The notes under the pieces: generated by a model
Database searches by the model: none
Told to the model about the DNA's origin: nothing
The model's input: only the letters and a program-made list of their open reading frames with translations
Shown here: positions 1 to 11,041 of the stretch, in pieces
Layout of the letters: each line of letters opens with the position of its first letter
Position numbering within the stretch: position 1 is the stretch's first letter
From: Corylus avellana
Taxonomy: Eukaryota > Streptophyta > Magnoliopsida > Fagales > Betulaceae
NCBI RefSeq assembly: GCF_901000735.1
Contig: NC_081551.1
Coordinates: 6,375,420 to 6,439,419 of the forward strand
Reading direction: 5' to 3'
DNA length: 64,000 nucleotides
Program-made: the position numbers and the translations under genes

Positions 1-600
1 TAATAAAACCACCGGATCCACCGTCTTGGTTGGTTTTTAGAGAATTCAGTGTTGAGGGGTCGAAGCTAGGTAGGGATTCAGTGGTGAGTGAGTGGGCGTT
101 GGGTTAAAATTAATGAAAAAATTCATAAGATTGATTTGAATTAAAGATACTATGTTTTCATCTTCATTATATTTAATGTTTATACCTAATGTGTCAATTT
201 TTTATTGAAGATTGTAAAAAGAAGTTTTCTAGCACATCCTAATAGAAGAGGCATTCTTCTTCAAGATTGATAGCAGTTATGTCTACCTCAATCGATGATG
301 GCTTGATATCATTAAAAGAGAAAGAAAAAAAAAAATTGAGGATGGTTGTAAGTCGAAATTTATCTTCAAAGTGGGGAAATTTATATCCAAGCTAGGAGGG
401 GACAAAAATGAGATTTTACAAATAAATGGAGGGGTAAATTTGGAAGAAAAAATATGTCCAATTAGTTAGCTCAAAGAATATATACTTTCCCTTTGATACC
501 AACATTTCTAAAATTAAAAGTTTAAAACTATGATTGCAGAAACACTAATCATTCTGATAATTCGGAATCGTAAGTAAAGTCGCAAGCATTTTCTAAAGGA

Positions 601-1420
601 GTCGCCATAACAAGAAAAAGCATAAAAGACCTTGCCGTAGTAACCCACCAAGAAAAGCAATGGAGATGTTTGTTGGTAGGGGTCATCGGTCGTTCTGGCT
701 CAATGTTGGTAGAGGATCCAGAAGATTTATCTGGATTCTCCTCTCGCTGAGAAGGAGAAGTGCAAGAGTTGCTAACGCGGAACTGAAGGAGCCAAAATTA
801 CTGCTGGAGCCGGAGCCAAAACCATTCTTGGAGGCGGAGGCCGGCTATGAATCTAACTCTTCGGACTCTACTGATTTCAATCCCCCACCGGAGGAGCATT
901 TGTAGCATTTTGCACTGGAGGTTCCAACACCTTTTTCACCTGAGGCGGTGGCCGACGATGAATTAGACACGGACTCTGACGTTTTTTGACCCCAAGTCCG
1001 AGTTCGGCATTCAGCTCTTCGGGGAAAGAAATTTTCATGATCTGCCCGTATAAAGGAGTACAGAAATAGATACAACAAAGTGTACTACGAAGAAGATTTG
1101 TTATTCAAGTCTTCTTGATCGGGATGTGAGAGATTCGATTGTGTTATTTTGCCAAATTGCATAGTTGGAGTATGGAGAGATTCAAGAGAATGTGAGGGTG
1201 GATGAAGAGGTCTTCCCGAACCCTGAGTCTTCAGTAGGTTCGAGTTAGCTCAAGTTTGAGTTAGCTTAGGTTCGAGAGGTTGCAGTCTATAGATAATAGA
1301 TAGCTCTAAATAACAAATAAATTTAATACGGTGGTACATTTGAATGCCCCTCGAATTGTCTACCATATTCAATATAGTAATATCAACTTCTATTCTCAAA
1401 AAAGAACAAAAAAAAAAAAT
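601..1420 (+). mobile_element. Retroposed insertion with poly-A tail in tandem unit A
   Basis: The piece is absent from units B and C. It is bordered by imperfect direct repeats, CATTTTCTAAAGGA at 587-600 and CATTTTTCCAAAGGA at 1421-1435, and ends in an A-rich run at 1399-1419. That is what target-primed retroposition of a plus-strand transcript leaves. It carries an ATG frame at 660-905 (81 codons, then TAG) with an Arg-rich N-terminus and an acidic tail rich in Glu, Pro and Ser. The frame continues past the stop with similar acidic composition to about 989, so it looks like a decayed coding sequence. I do not recognise the protein. It could be a processed pseudogene or a LINE-mobilised transcript. 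Confidence 0.6.
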
Positions 1421-2565
1421 CATTTTTCCAAAGGATAATATGATCCAACCACTAGTATTTTATATTTTCTTTTTTCTTTTGGCAATCAGATTTTTCTAAA
1501 TACGAAAAGTAAATGCAGAAAGAGTTTTATAAAGGGATAGTATTTTGGGAAATATCTTCCGAAAATGATATTATGATATAAAAAACTTCAAAAACATATT
1601 GCAAATTTGTTGTTACCCATATTTTCTCTATCCTCCTAGTTTCGTCAAGGAGAATAACTTCAATCATGTCGTGGTGTAAACTGCATATTTTGCACATTCC
1701 AATCGAAGCGGACATCTCAGTGTGAAACATCAAAAAATAATATATCCATTCATACCAAATAGTTTCTCTTCTCTTGACAAAATACCCATTAATAAAACCA
1801 CAGGATCTACCGTCTTGGTTGGTTTTGGAGATTCCGGTGTTGAGGGCTCGGGAGAGGGTAAGGATTCGGTGGTGAGTGGGTGGGCATTGAGATAGAATTA
1901 ATGAAAAATTTCATAAGATTAATTTAAATTAAAAATACTATGTTTTCATCCCCATTATATTTAATGTTTTTACCTAATGTGTCAATTTTTTATTGAAAAT
2001 TGTAAAAATAAGTTTTCCACCACGTCCTGATAGAGGAGGCACTCTTCTTCAAGATTGACAGCAGTTTCGTCTACCTCAATCGAGGATGCCTTGAAATGGT
2101 TAAAAAAGAAAGAAAAAAAAATTGAGGATGGTTATAACTCGAAATTTATCTTCAATGAGGGGAAATTTATCTCCAAGCTTTTTTTTTTTTTAGCTCTTAA
2201 ATTTATTTCCAAGCTAAGAGGGGATATAAACAATATTTTACCAATAAATGGATGGGTAAATTTGCAAAAAAAAATATATCCAATTAGTGATCCCTAATAA
2301 TATATATTGACATTGCAAAAATTAGAAGTTTAAAACTATGATTGCAAAAACACTGATAATTCGGGGTCGTAAATAAAGTCACAAGCATTTTTCCAAAGGG
2401 TAATATAATCCAACCACTAGTATTTTTTTTTTTCTTTTGGCACTCAGATTTTTCTCAATATGAAAAATAAATGCATAAAGAGTTTTATAAAGGGACAATA
2501 TTTTGGTAAATATTTTCCAAAAATGATATTAGAATATAAAAAACTTCATAAACATATTGCAAATT

Positions 2566-2736
2566 GAGGAATGTGAGGCTTATAAACAAATTTTATAGAA
2601 AAACTTTTACAAACTGATGTGGCACAACATGATTGGATATAAGATAAGTTCAAATTTTGAAAAACCTAATCATGTTGTGCCACATTAGTTTGTAAAAAGT
2701 TTTCTGTAAAATTTATTTGTAAGCCTAGCACTCCCT
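2566..2736. mobile_element. 171-bp MITE with 9-bp target duplication, Mutator-type
   Basis: Almost the whole element is an inverted repeat: the left arm includes AGGCTTATAAACAAATTTTA and the right arm its complement, TAAAATTTATTTGTAAGCCT. The two arms meet around the motif GTGGCACAACATGATTGG and its inverse. It is flanked by an exact 9-bp duplication TTGCAAATT at 2557-2565 and 2737-2745. The equivalent site in unit A has the motif once, uninterrupted. A 9-bp duplication fits Mutator-like MITEs. No ORF. Confidence 0.85.
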
Positions 2737-2943
2737 TTGCAAATTTGCGGTTACTCATATTTTCACTATCCTCCCAGTTTCTTCTAAGAGAATAAGTTTA
2801 ATGAGTTCGTGGTGTTAACTACATGTTTTGCACATTCCAATCGGAAGCGAACATCTCAGCATGAAATACCAAAAAATAATATAAACATTTATACCAAATA
2901 GTTTCACTTCTTTTGACAAAATACACATTAATAAAATCACCGG

Positions 2944-4085
2944 CACTACAAAAAAAACAATTTTTTTCTCACTGGAGTTTTCTGACGTGTCAGGGTGTCT
3001 GACACGTCAAAAAACTTTTTTGATGTGGCATTTCTGACGTGTGTTGAATGTCAGGTACATAGGAGTCAGTAAAGTTTTTTTTTTTTCTGGCGTGTTACTG
3101 TTTAGCATGTCAGAATTTTCTGACGTGTCAAAATTGACACGTCAGGAAATTTAAAAATTAATTAAAAAAATAATTTTTTTAAAAAAAATTTCTAGAAAAT
3201 TTTTTTTCAATTAAAAAATTTATTATTTTTTTTTTTTGTAATTTCTCTGCACCACTCGAGTGGTGCAGAGAAACGAAAAAATTTTCTCTACACCATCAAG
3301 ACACCTCTCTTCTTTTCTCAATTTTCTGTTTCTCTCTCTTCTTTTCTCCATTTTCTCACTCTCTCTCTCTTCTTTTCGATCTCCATTTTCAAAAACCCAA
3401 ACCCAAACCGAAAAAATCTTCAAAAAATCAAAAACCCAAATAAAAAAATCAATCTGAAAAATCAAAAACCCAAACATCAAACCCAACAAATCTTCAAAAC
3501 CCAAAAAAAAATCTTCTTATCTTCTCTTCTCCTTTTTTTTTTTTTTTTTTTTTTTTCTTCTGCTTCTCTTCTTCTCTTCTCCCTTTCTTTTTCTTCTTCT
3601 CTTCTCCTTTTCTTTTTCTTCTTCTTCTGCTTTCTTCGATCTGCTGCTTCTCAATTTTTTCTCTTCACCTTTTCTTTTTCTTCTTCCTCTAGAGAGAGCT
3701 GCCGTGCAGAGAAGGGAGATTGAGAGAGGAGAGAGAGAGTGTGGGGAAATAAATGAAGAGGGAAAGAATAAGAAGAGGAAAAAAGTCTAAGGGAAATAAG
3801 AAGAGGGAAAAAGTTCAAAATCCCGCCTATTTTTTTTGTGACATGTCAATATTTAGCACGTCAGAAAATTCTGACGTGCCAGTTGGACACGTCATAAATT
3901 TTTTAGTGCGTCAAAAAATTCTGACGTGTTGAATTTTAACATGTTAGAAAATTCTGACATGCTATTTTTTGCTATGTCAGAAAAATATTCTCTGACGTAG
4001 CATTTTTTGCCACGTCAGAAAATAGTGATGTGGCAAAAATCGTGTACTATTTGCCACGTCAGAAAATGGTAGTTTTTTTGTAGTG
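2944..4085. mobile_element. Non-autonomous CACTA (En/Spm-type) transposon in tandem unit C
   Basis: The ends read CACTACAAAAAAAAC and GTTTTTTTGTAGTG, the typical CACTA terminus. They are flanked by the 3-bp duplication CGG (2941-2943 and 4086-4088); the intact site in unit A reads ACCGGATCC. Both subterminal regions (about 2985-3145 and 3835-4075) are packed with TGACGTGTCA-like motifs in both orientations, often paired as palindromes, as expected for transposase-binding subterminal repeats. The centre (about 3240-3800) is a long CT/TTC tract with no transposase. At 1142 bp it must depend on a transposase elsewhere. Short frames in the pyrimidine tract are composition artefacts. Confidence 0.92.
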
Positions 4086-4759
4086 CGGATCCACCGTCTT
4101 GCCCGGTTTTGGAGACTCCGGTGCTGAGGGCTCGGAGGTGGGTAGGAATTTAGTGATGAGTGGGTGGGCGTTGGGTTAAAATTAACGAAAAATTTCATAA
4201 GATTAATTTAAAATAAAAATACAGTATTCTTATCTCCATTGTATTTAATGCTTTTACCTAATGTATTAAATTTTTATTGAAGATTGTAAAAATAAGTTTT
4301 TCACCACGTCCTGATAGAAGGTGCACTCTTCTTCAAGATTGACAGCAATTCCGTCTACCTCAATCGAGGATTGCTTGATATTGTTAAAAGAGAAGGAAAA
4401 AAGAAAAAAAAAATTGAGGATGGATGTAAGTCGAAATTTATCTCCAAGAGGGAAAATTTATCTCCAGGAGGAGGGGACACAAACGAGGGTTTACCAATAA
4501 ATTGAGGGATAAATGGGGAAGAAAAAATATGTCCAATTAGTGAGCCCAAATTAAAGAATATATACTTTCCTTTACATACTCACTATTTTTATGGAAAGTA
4601 ATAAATATTTAAATTATTTGAGAGAGAAAATCACCGTCATGACCATCTTTTATTTACCGTCTCTTGTTCTTTCTTGATGCCAACTCAATTCCGCTTGGGG
4701 TACGGTATATATACATGACCTTCCTCGAATCTTCCTTGATCGCAACTTAATCCCTCTTC

Positions 4760-4767
4760 TATAAAAG
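4760..4767 (+). promoter_or_regulatory. Putative TATA box of the MADS gene, with 5'UTR intron 4835-5347
   Basis: TATAAAAG lies about 600 bp before the MADS start codon. A good donor (AAG|GTAATC at 4835) and a pyrimidine-rich acceptor (GATTCCAG ending at 5347) lie between it and the ATG. This suggests a leader of about 45 nt, a ~513-bp 5'UTR intron, and a second leader segment of 22 nt. Transcript evidence is not available here. Confidence 0.45.
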
Positions 4768-5369
4768 CTATGAAAAATAAAAACCCTAGAGTTCATCAAG
4801 CTGGCATTCTTACGAAGCCATTAAAGCTAGTAAGGTAATCACCGTTTTTACCATATTTTCCTTTTCTATGGTAAATATTTTGTTGATTTCTTCAGTGTGT
4901 TTGCGTTTGATCCATTGTTCTTTCCTTGTAACTCTCTCGATTTGTTTTCGTTTACGAGGAAATAGAAAAGAAACCTTGGAATAATTTCATCATAGATTAG
5001 CTTTTAGAAAGAGTAACCCAGATGTTCATCCACTTTTGGCTCTCTTATTAATCTGTTTATTCCTGTAAATATTTTCTCAAACAACTCCCCGACGATATGA
5101 TGATTCCTTTTCTCTCTATATATATTAATTATTTCTGAAAATATGAAATTTTGCTATAGTCTTAATTTTTAACCCCCTTTTTTTAATACAAAATTGTTTT
5201 CAGTTAAAGGGTTTATAGAAAAGATATATACCTTCTTCTTCATGACTGTTGTGAAGTTGCAGTTTAGTTTTTAAAATCGTGCCCAAACTTTTTTACATTC
5301 TTTTTCTTCTATTTCTAAGGGCTTGCAATTTCTTTGTCTGATTCCAGAATTTGAGCCGAATTATAAAAG

Positions 5370-6233
5370 ATGGGGAGGGGAAAATTCAACATGGAACTCA
5401 TAAGCAACGAGAAGACTCGCATGGCAACCTACCATAAGAGAAAAAAAGGTTTGAAGAAGAAGGTTTACGAGTTATCCACTCTTTGCGACGTGGAGACATG
5501 CATGATCATCTACGGCCCGAAGCAGAAAGACCATCCTCGTGATTTTGCCACGTGGCCGGAAAGTCAAGAGAAACTCCGGCGAATAATCAGCCACTTCAAG
5601 GTTAAAGGCGCACACCGGAACGGAAGCCACGGAATATCGCGCTATTTCATCGACCGGAAGAAAAATATTGACAAGGAGATCTCAAGAAATCGCATGAAAA
5701 GCTGCGACGCCATTTTTCAGCCGTGGGATCAACGCTTCGACGGTTTCTCTGAAGCACAGGTGAGTATAGCTCTTGCGTTGTTGGAAGCTAAGCTTGAAGA
5801 AGCGCAGAGGAAGCTTGATTGTATGGTGAAGAATGCAACAGCATTACGAATGATGGGTGCTCAGGGAATGCTTCAAAAGAGTATGGAAGTAGAGGCTATG
5901 AATCTGCAGCCTATATCTTGTTTGAAGCCGTTGGATTATTTGGAATACCCTTTGCTGCCGTTGGATTTTAATCCTTTGAAGGTGGAGGATGGTCAAGATT
6001 ATTATGCTGGCTTTGGGGGAATGTATAGTAGTGATATAGTGCAGTATACTCCATTGAACGGCCCAATGTATTATGATCCAACGGTCAACAACCCTTTGGT
6101 GGTGCCTCCAATGTACGACTATAATCCTACTATGCCGTTGATGCTGCCCAATCAGCAGTACCCTATGATGCAAACTGTTTCGGATCAAATGGATGGGTTT
6201 GAGCTTATGATGAAGGACATGATAGAAAGGTAG
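5370..6233 (+). CDS. Type I (M-type) MADS-box transcription factor, AGL75/AGL82-like
   Basis: Single-exon protein of 287 aa. Residues 1-60 form a MADS domain: MGRGKFNMELISNEKTR, then a basic helix containing KRKKGLKKKVYELSTLC and a hydrophobic strand ETCMIIYGPKQ. KTRMATYHKRKKG and the ‘YGPK…W’ ending are characteristic of plant type I proteins (M-beta/M-gamma). No K domain follows; instead there is a short helix near residues 128-160 (VSIALALLEAKLEEAQRKLD) and a Pro/Tyr/Met-rich tail. Type I MADS proteins are nuclear and act as heterodimers, mainly in female gametophyte and endosperm. The ATG sits in AAAAGATGG, and AATAAA-like signals follow at about 6289. The gene looks intact. It lies just downstream of the TE-riddled tandem array. 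M-beta versus M-gamma needs a phylogeny. Confidence 0.93.
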   Translation: MGRGKFNMELISNEKTRMATYHKRKKGLKKKVYELSTLCDVETCMIIYGPKQKDHPRDFATWPESQEKLRRIISHFKVKGAHRNGSHGISRYFIDRKKNIDKEISRNRMKSCDAIFQPWDQRFDGFSEAQVSIALALLEAKLEEAQRKLDCMVKNATALRMMGAQGMLQKSMEVEAMNLQPISCLKPLDYLEYPLLPLDFNPLKVEDGQDYYAGFGGMYSSDIVQYTPLNGPMYYDPTVNNPLVVPPMYDYNPTMPLMLPNQQYPMMQTVSDQMDGFELMMKDMIER

Positions 6234-6239
6234 TAGCGG

Positions 6240-7388
6240 GATAGAGATTTCGAGCAATTTTGATGTTCAAATTACTAATAATTCAAGTAATAAATGTGAT
6301 AGGAGCTTTTATGGAACTAGTCTCGGGCAACAAGTGAGCTCTATTAATACTATTTCTTATTTTTTGTCGAATTGTTAGCAATCAGAATAAAAAATAGTTA
6401 AAAATTCAAATCCGTAGTAGCTAGGTATGAGTTTGGATACGAGACTTAATTATGGGTTTGCATTGGTTGTAGTGTTATATCTTGGATTTTAACTTTGGTT
6501 TTAGTTTTATAACATGATATGATTGATAGCTTTTGATTCATAGTTTGCATTGAATCTTGTTGGATTTATTTTTGTTGTTCTTGGTTAATATTTAGTTTTG
6601 AAAATTGATCTCATGGAAAGCAATACCCCTATTCAAAGCTCTCTCCAACCTTGTCTCAAATGGTTGGTTGTCTCTTTTAGCTAGCTTTAACATCTTTCCA
6701 ATGAGAAATATTTTCGACCGAGTTCAGCATAGGATGAACATGAAACAATTATCTCATGCATGTGGGCATGTACCATCTATTGCATGGCACCTCCTTATAA
6801 TAAGTAAACACGAGCTGCAGAAATTGTTCTAAATTCCACAATTCTACCATCACCATCCTCATACAAGCCATTTTGGTGCCTATGAATTGGATTATTGGAG
6901 GATAAAGATCGAACTATCATCCGTCGTGGCCGTGGCCATGGTGGTTCGTTGTCATCATGATCTTCTTCAAAGCACTCTCCTCACAGTCTAGTTCTTCATA
7001 CTCATCGTCACTTTCCCTGTAATTTTGGTGCCTATGAATTGGAGGATAAATATCAAACTATCTTCCGAAGAAGACTTCGATTGGCTTCATGTTGCTATAT
7101 TTTTATCCATCAAATCTTCATCACATAAACATATTCATATATACTGCCCTGTTTGGTAATTGAAAAAAAAAAGATTCAAAGACTCAAAAGCATTTAATTT
7201 TCTTGTATTCCTACATTTGCTCAGAAATCAAACAAAGCAAGCTAGCATTCCTTTTTTCCTTTTGTGTCGTTTAGTATTAAAAATATTTATACTTGTTGAG
7301 CTTTAATTAGACTCGTAATAAATTGTGTTAATTTAATTTATAGATGTTATCAAAGAGCTAGGGCTGGTGGAGACGACCGTATGAGTAA

Positions 7389-7424
<36 letters not shown>

Positions 7425-7790
7425 TTGTTGGATTTATCAATGTTTTTCAAAAGAAACACTTAAGCACCATAACAATAATGTTGGATTTGATACCATTTTG
7501 GAAAAATAATAAAGCGGAAACATAAATTATGTTATCTCTCGATCTTATATCAAGACAAGATTTAACCGAAATTGTTCCACCTATCTGTCTATTAAATTAG
7601 CAACAATTTCTTCTGAAAAAAAAAAAGAAAAAAAAAAGCATCATTTTCAGTTTTCACACATATATTTGCAGCAACAAGTTGTTCTACACACAATGAAAAT
7701 ACTTATTTTTCACACTGTTATTATAAATTGAGCCTTGTTCACACAATAATGTGGATGTGTGTTTCTACTTTTAGTGCATATATATATATA
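6240..7790. other. Intergenic, no intact gene; 3'UTR and degenerate repeat
   Basis: The first ~60 bp are the MADS 3'UTR. A phrase GGTGCCTATGAATTGGA followed by a GATAAA..GAACTATC-like segment occurs twice (about 6880-6915 and 7028-7062), so an old local duplication or retroelement debris is present. Poly-T (7390-7420) and a short TA run (7780-7790) occur. No coding potential beyond short frames. Confidence 0.5.
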
Positions 7791-7792
7791 AC

Positions 7793-8515
7793 GGATCCTG
7801 ATCGATCCCCTCTTATTAGAGGGAGAATATGAGACTCATATTCTAATCCTGACCGTCCAATTTTATCAAACGCTTTACATAGCGCCACGTGTCCCACTAT
7901 AAAATAATTAATAAAAAATTATTTAACTTTTAAAAAGAAAATAAAAATAAAAATGATAAAAAAAACTAATATAAAAGGATAAAAACAATGGGCTGGCTGG
8001 CCACCCCAATTGAGCCATGGGGTGGCTTCAGCAGACCGGCCGGTCTGGGGTGGCCGAAGCCACCCCACCGCCCTTTGGGGGTGGTTCGGCCACCTCCAAT
8101 AGCCAAATCAAAAATCAAAAAAAAAAAAAAAAGGAGGGTTTGGCCCTTGGCGTGGCCAAAATCCACCCCCAAAAGCCACGAAGCCACCCCAAGTGGCGGT
8201 TGGATGCGGTGGATCAGCCACCCTCAAAGGTCAAATAAAAAATTAAAAAAAAAAAATTGTGTTGGCCCTTGGGATTGAGAGTGGCCGAGCCACTTCCAAC
8301 TTCCAAGGATCATTCGGCCAACCCATGGTTCAATTGGGGTGGCCATCTCATTGTTTTTATCTTTTATTTTAATTTTTATCTTTTTTAAAAGTTAAATAAT
8401 ATTTTATTAATTATTTTGTAATGAGACAAATGACGAAGGTTAAATAAAATTGGACGGCGAGAATTAAGAATATGAAAATCTCATAGTGTCCCCTAGTACG
8501 AGGGCATCCGGATCC
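7793..8515. mobile_element. GC-rich inverted-repeat element (GGGGTGGC family) with ~73-bp TIRs
   Basis: The left end (GGATCCTGATCGATCCCC ... CCGTCCAATTTTAT) and the inverse of the right end (GGATCCGGATGCCCTC ... CCGTCCAATTTTAT) match imperfectly over about 73 bp. The interior carries many copies of GGGGTGGC and its complement GCCACCCC arranged as nested hairpins, separated by short A-runs. The flanks are TA-repeats, so the target duplication cannot be read cleanly. The long overlapping frames through the GC-rich core on both strands are not genes. Confidence 0.75.
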
Positions 8516-9427
8516 ATATATAACACAAAACGTTACTCCACAAAGATAACTGTCTAGGCTGGCATGAGATGGGCACCGCCTGCCATTACGTAGAAAAAAG
8601 AAATGATCGAATGGCCCTAAATTGCCGCTGCTTATTTTATATGCATAGAAAGTACACAATATATATCTAATAATTCGTGGTTCAAAATACTAGATCTGTA
8701 GACTGAACAGTGAACACATTGTCCAGATATGATGTCTTCTCGTTAGCAAAACATAACATTCCAGAGCCAAAAGGACATTGGATTGAGGATCTTGTCGTTG
8801 CTCGTAACCCGTGATCCAGTTTTGGGCAGCTGGCTAAGTGCCAACCAAGGCTTCACATCAACAAAGTAAATGCAGCTGTAAAAAACTCTTTTTGTATATA
8901 TAGTTAAATAATCATGGCCATGGCAACTTAAGTCAAAAAGACATTGATCTAGAATGTTTTTTTAATAACGACCAACCCCTACAAGGCAGGGTCTTTTCAC
9001 TCGTCTCCAATAAACTTTACATTGGTGTAATGCACTCTTTTCACATAGATCTGATAATACTTTAGTTTTGCCGATGGCCGAACTAATCTCAAAGAATTGT
9101 TTGCAACTACGATGATTCGAACTTTATGCATGATCCTTGTGAGCAAAACAACTTGGGTTTTTTTTTTTTTAGTATCTTTGCACAAGCAGGTACGGAAGCA
9201 GAGTTTGATATGGACAGGGGCCAAGGGCCAGATATTTTAGTGGGTATGGGCCAATAGGCAAAAAAAAAAAAAAGAGAATTACCTTAAATTTTTTTTTTCC
9301 TTGTGTTGGGGGGCCATGGCTTACATACACCAGCTACCCTTAGCTTAATCATTGGGCACATGGAGAGCGAAAGAGGAGAAAATAATTCGTCTTAAATTGA
9401 TTGAGTTATCTCATAATGGCTTGAATT
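8516..9427. other. Intergenic, no gene seen
   Basis: AT-rich DNA with several poly-A/T runs (about 9157-9170, 9259-9273 and 9289-9298). Short frames on the minus strand have no recognisable motif or start context. Confidence 0.5.
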
Positions 9428-9514
9428 AGGATCCTCTTCATTTCAAATGAACTGAATAATATTCAGTTAGTTATAGTGGATGTTATCCCGTTCATTTAAA
9501 ATAGAAAGGATCCT
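9428..9514. mobile_element. ~87-bp palindromic MITE
   Basis: AGGATCCTCTTCATTTCAAA at the left and AAATAGAAAGGATCCT-like sequence at the right are inverted copies, with GTTCATTT/AAATGAAC inside. A related arm (GTTCATTTGAACCGAATAATA) occurs at about 63932-63960 near the window end, so this is a repeated family. It lies in the likely upstream region of the invertase-inhibitor gene, about 125 bp before its ATG. Confidence 0.6.
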
Positions 9515-9637
9515 CTTCCGGATGACTTGGTGGTTAAAACACAATGGTCCAAATAAATAGGAGTCATATTATAAGAAAAGGAAAAGGACTATCACAAAGT
9601 AAAAGCATCACTGATCCAAAACACATAGTTCTCTCAA

Positions 9638-10174
9638 ATGGGTTCTACCAATATTTTCTTGCTCTCTCTTCTTTCCCTTGCATTTCCTCACTATATTTTC
9701 GTGGCTGGAGACGCCAATCTGATCCAAAACACATGCAAAAACACCAAATACTACGATCTTTGCCTATCTTCTCTCAAATCAAATCCCACCAGCCTGAATG
9801 CTGATACCAAGGGATTGGCAGCCATCATGGTCGGGATTGGAATTGCTAACACCACTGCAACTTCCTCGTACTTGTCTTCTCAGTTGCTTAGCGTTAATGG
9901 AAATGACACGATCAAGAAGAAGGTCCTCAAGGAGTGCTCCGACAAGTATACTTACGCTGCCGACGCTTTCCAAGCTTCTGTCAAGGATTTGGGTGCTGAG
10001 TCATATGATTATGCTTACATGCACATCACTGCGGCTGCGGATTATCCAAATGCTTGCCACAATGCCTTCAAACGGTATTCGGGATTGGCTTATCCGCCGG
10101 AGCTTGCTCGTAGAGAGGATGGTTTGAAGCATATTTGTTTTGTAGTTCTGGGGATTATAGATCTTCTTGGTTGA
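9638..10174 (+). CDS. Invertase / pectin methylesterase inhibitor (C/VIF-PMEI family)
   Basis: Intron-less, 178 aa. Residues 1-26 are a secretory signal peptide (MGSTNIFLLSLLSLAFPHYIF...). The mature part is the four-helix PMEI fold: the N-terminal hairpin cysteines are C33 and C42 (NTCKNTKYYDLC) and the bundle cysteines are C100 (LKECSDKY) and C140 (YPNACHNAF). The helix phrase TKGLAAIMVGIGIANTTAT is typical of cell-wall/vacuolar inhibitors of beta-fructosidase rather than PMEIs proper, but sequence alone does not separate the two activities. The protein would be secreted to the apoplast or vacuole and bind acid invertase or pectin methylesterase one-to-one. The length is normal for the family. 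The extra C167 near the C-terminus is unpaired. It appears intact. Confidence 0.9.
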   Translation: MGSTNIFLLSLLSLAFPHYIFVAGDANLIQNTCKNTKYYDLCLSSLKSNPTSLNADTKGLAAIMVGIGIANTTATSSYLSSQLLSVNGNDTIKKKVLKECSDKYTYAADAFQASVKDLGAESYDYAYMHITAAADYPNACHNAFKRYSGLAYPPELARREDGLKHICFVVLGIIDLLG

Positions 10175-10697
10175 TGATTGCCTTCCTTAAATATATAATG
10201 CAACTTTTCCCCTCATTATCTGTGCTATGATCTTCTTCTTGTTTTTCTGTATAGGGATCTGTTATTTCTCCAATTCTAGTCTATCTCTTGTTCATCATTT
10301 TTTTAAAATTCATTATTGGATCTACGGAATCTATATATGTCCTACCGATTCAATAATATATTTGAAAAATATATATAAATAAAATTGGACGGAAGATAAA
10401 CAGGGGAAGGAAAAGTAGTATATATATATATATATCAATGATTTCGAATGTGTGATGTCTGATACTAGATTTATAGATTTATTGAGAGGAGATGATGTCT
10501 CTAGGAAACAGGATGATGTATCTGGTGCTACGAAAAAGTATATCAGGATTGAGATTAATCTCTACTACTGAAAGCCCGAAAAAAAGAAAAGAAAAAAGGT
10601 CCCACTACTAAAAGTGTTTTTGTCCTTTTATTCTAGCATTTATTATCATTCTATTATTAATTTGGGGGAGGGAGAAAATTAACTTTTGACCATCGAC

Positions 10698-10743
<46 letters not shown>

Positions 10744-11041
10744 GTGGTGTTAGGTTTGATGGTTTGAATCAACTAGCAAACAAACACAAAGTTATTTTGA
10801 GAGAGAGAAGAGAAAGTCGTAACCTCTAAAAGATAATAAATTATATTATCATCAGTAATAATTAACTATATTATGAATACCCAAATAGAAAATAATAATT
10901 AATGTCTTTTATTTCTTCAATAATCATGATCATTTAAATAAGGGAAAGTTCATAATAAATCTTTGAATCAACGTGTGAAAATAAAAATTTACCTCAATTT
11001 TTTTTTTTTTTTTGAATTTTTACTTCCTAAGTTAATCAAAA
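10175..11041. other. Intergenic with a long (TA)n microsatellite
   Basis: The first part is the 3'UTR of the inhibitor gene. A TA repeat of about 40 bp occupies 10700-10740 and a shorter one 10417-10435. No gene is visible. Confidence 0.6.

Larger units (their letters stand above)
1..4565. repeat. Tandem array of a ~960-bp unit, three copies, each interrupted by a different transposon
   Basis: Each unit starts with TAATAAAAYCAC followed by GGATCYACCGTCTTG. Starts are seen at 1, 1790 and 2929. The units share the same order of landmarks: a GT-rich opening, ATTAATGAAAAATTTCATAAG, a poly-A/TTGAGGATGG stretch, then the block ending GACAAAATACxCATTAATAAAA. After removing the insertions at 601-1420, 2566-2736 and 2944-4085 and their target duplications, units A and B come to about 955-960 bp; unit C is truncated near 4565. 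No convincing protein is encoded by the unit. The array begins exactly at the window edge, so it probably extends upstream. Boundaries come from reading and are accurate to a few bases; identity was not computed. Confidence 0.85.

Noticed and set aside
5844..6257. 137-codon minus-strand frame under the MADS gene
   Set aside because: Shadow of the MADS C-terminal coding region with His/Ile-rich composition.
7966..8278. Overlapping frames with Trp/Pro/Gly-rich products
   Set aside because: They cover the GGGGTGGC hairpin core of a transposable element; same at 11159-11581 and 14042-14504.
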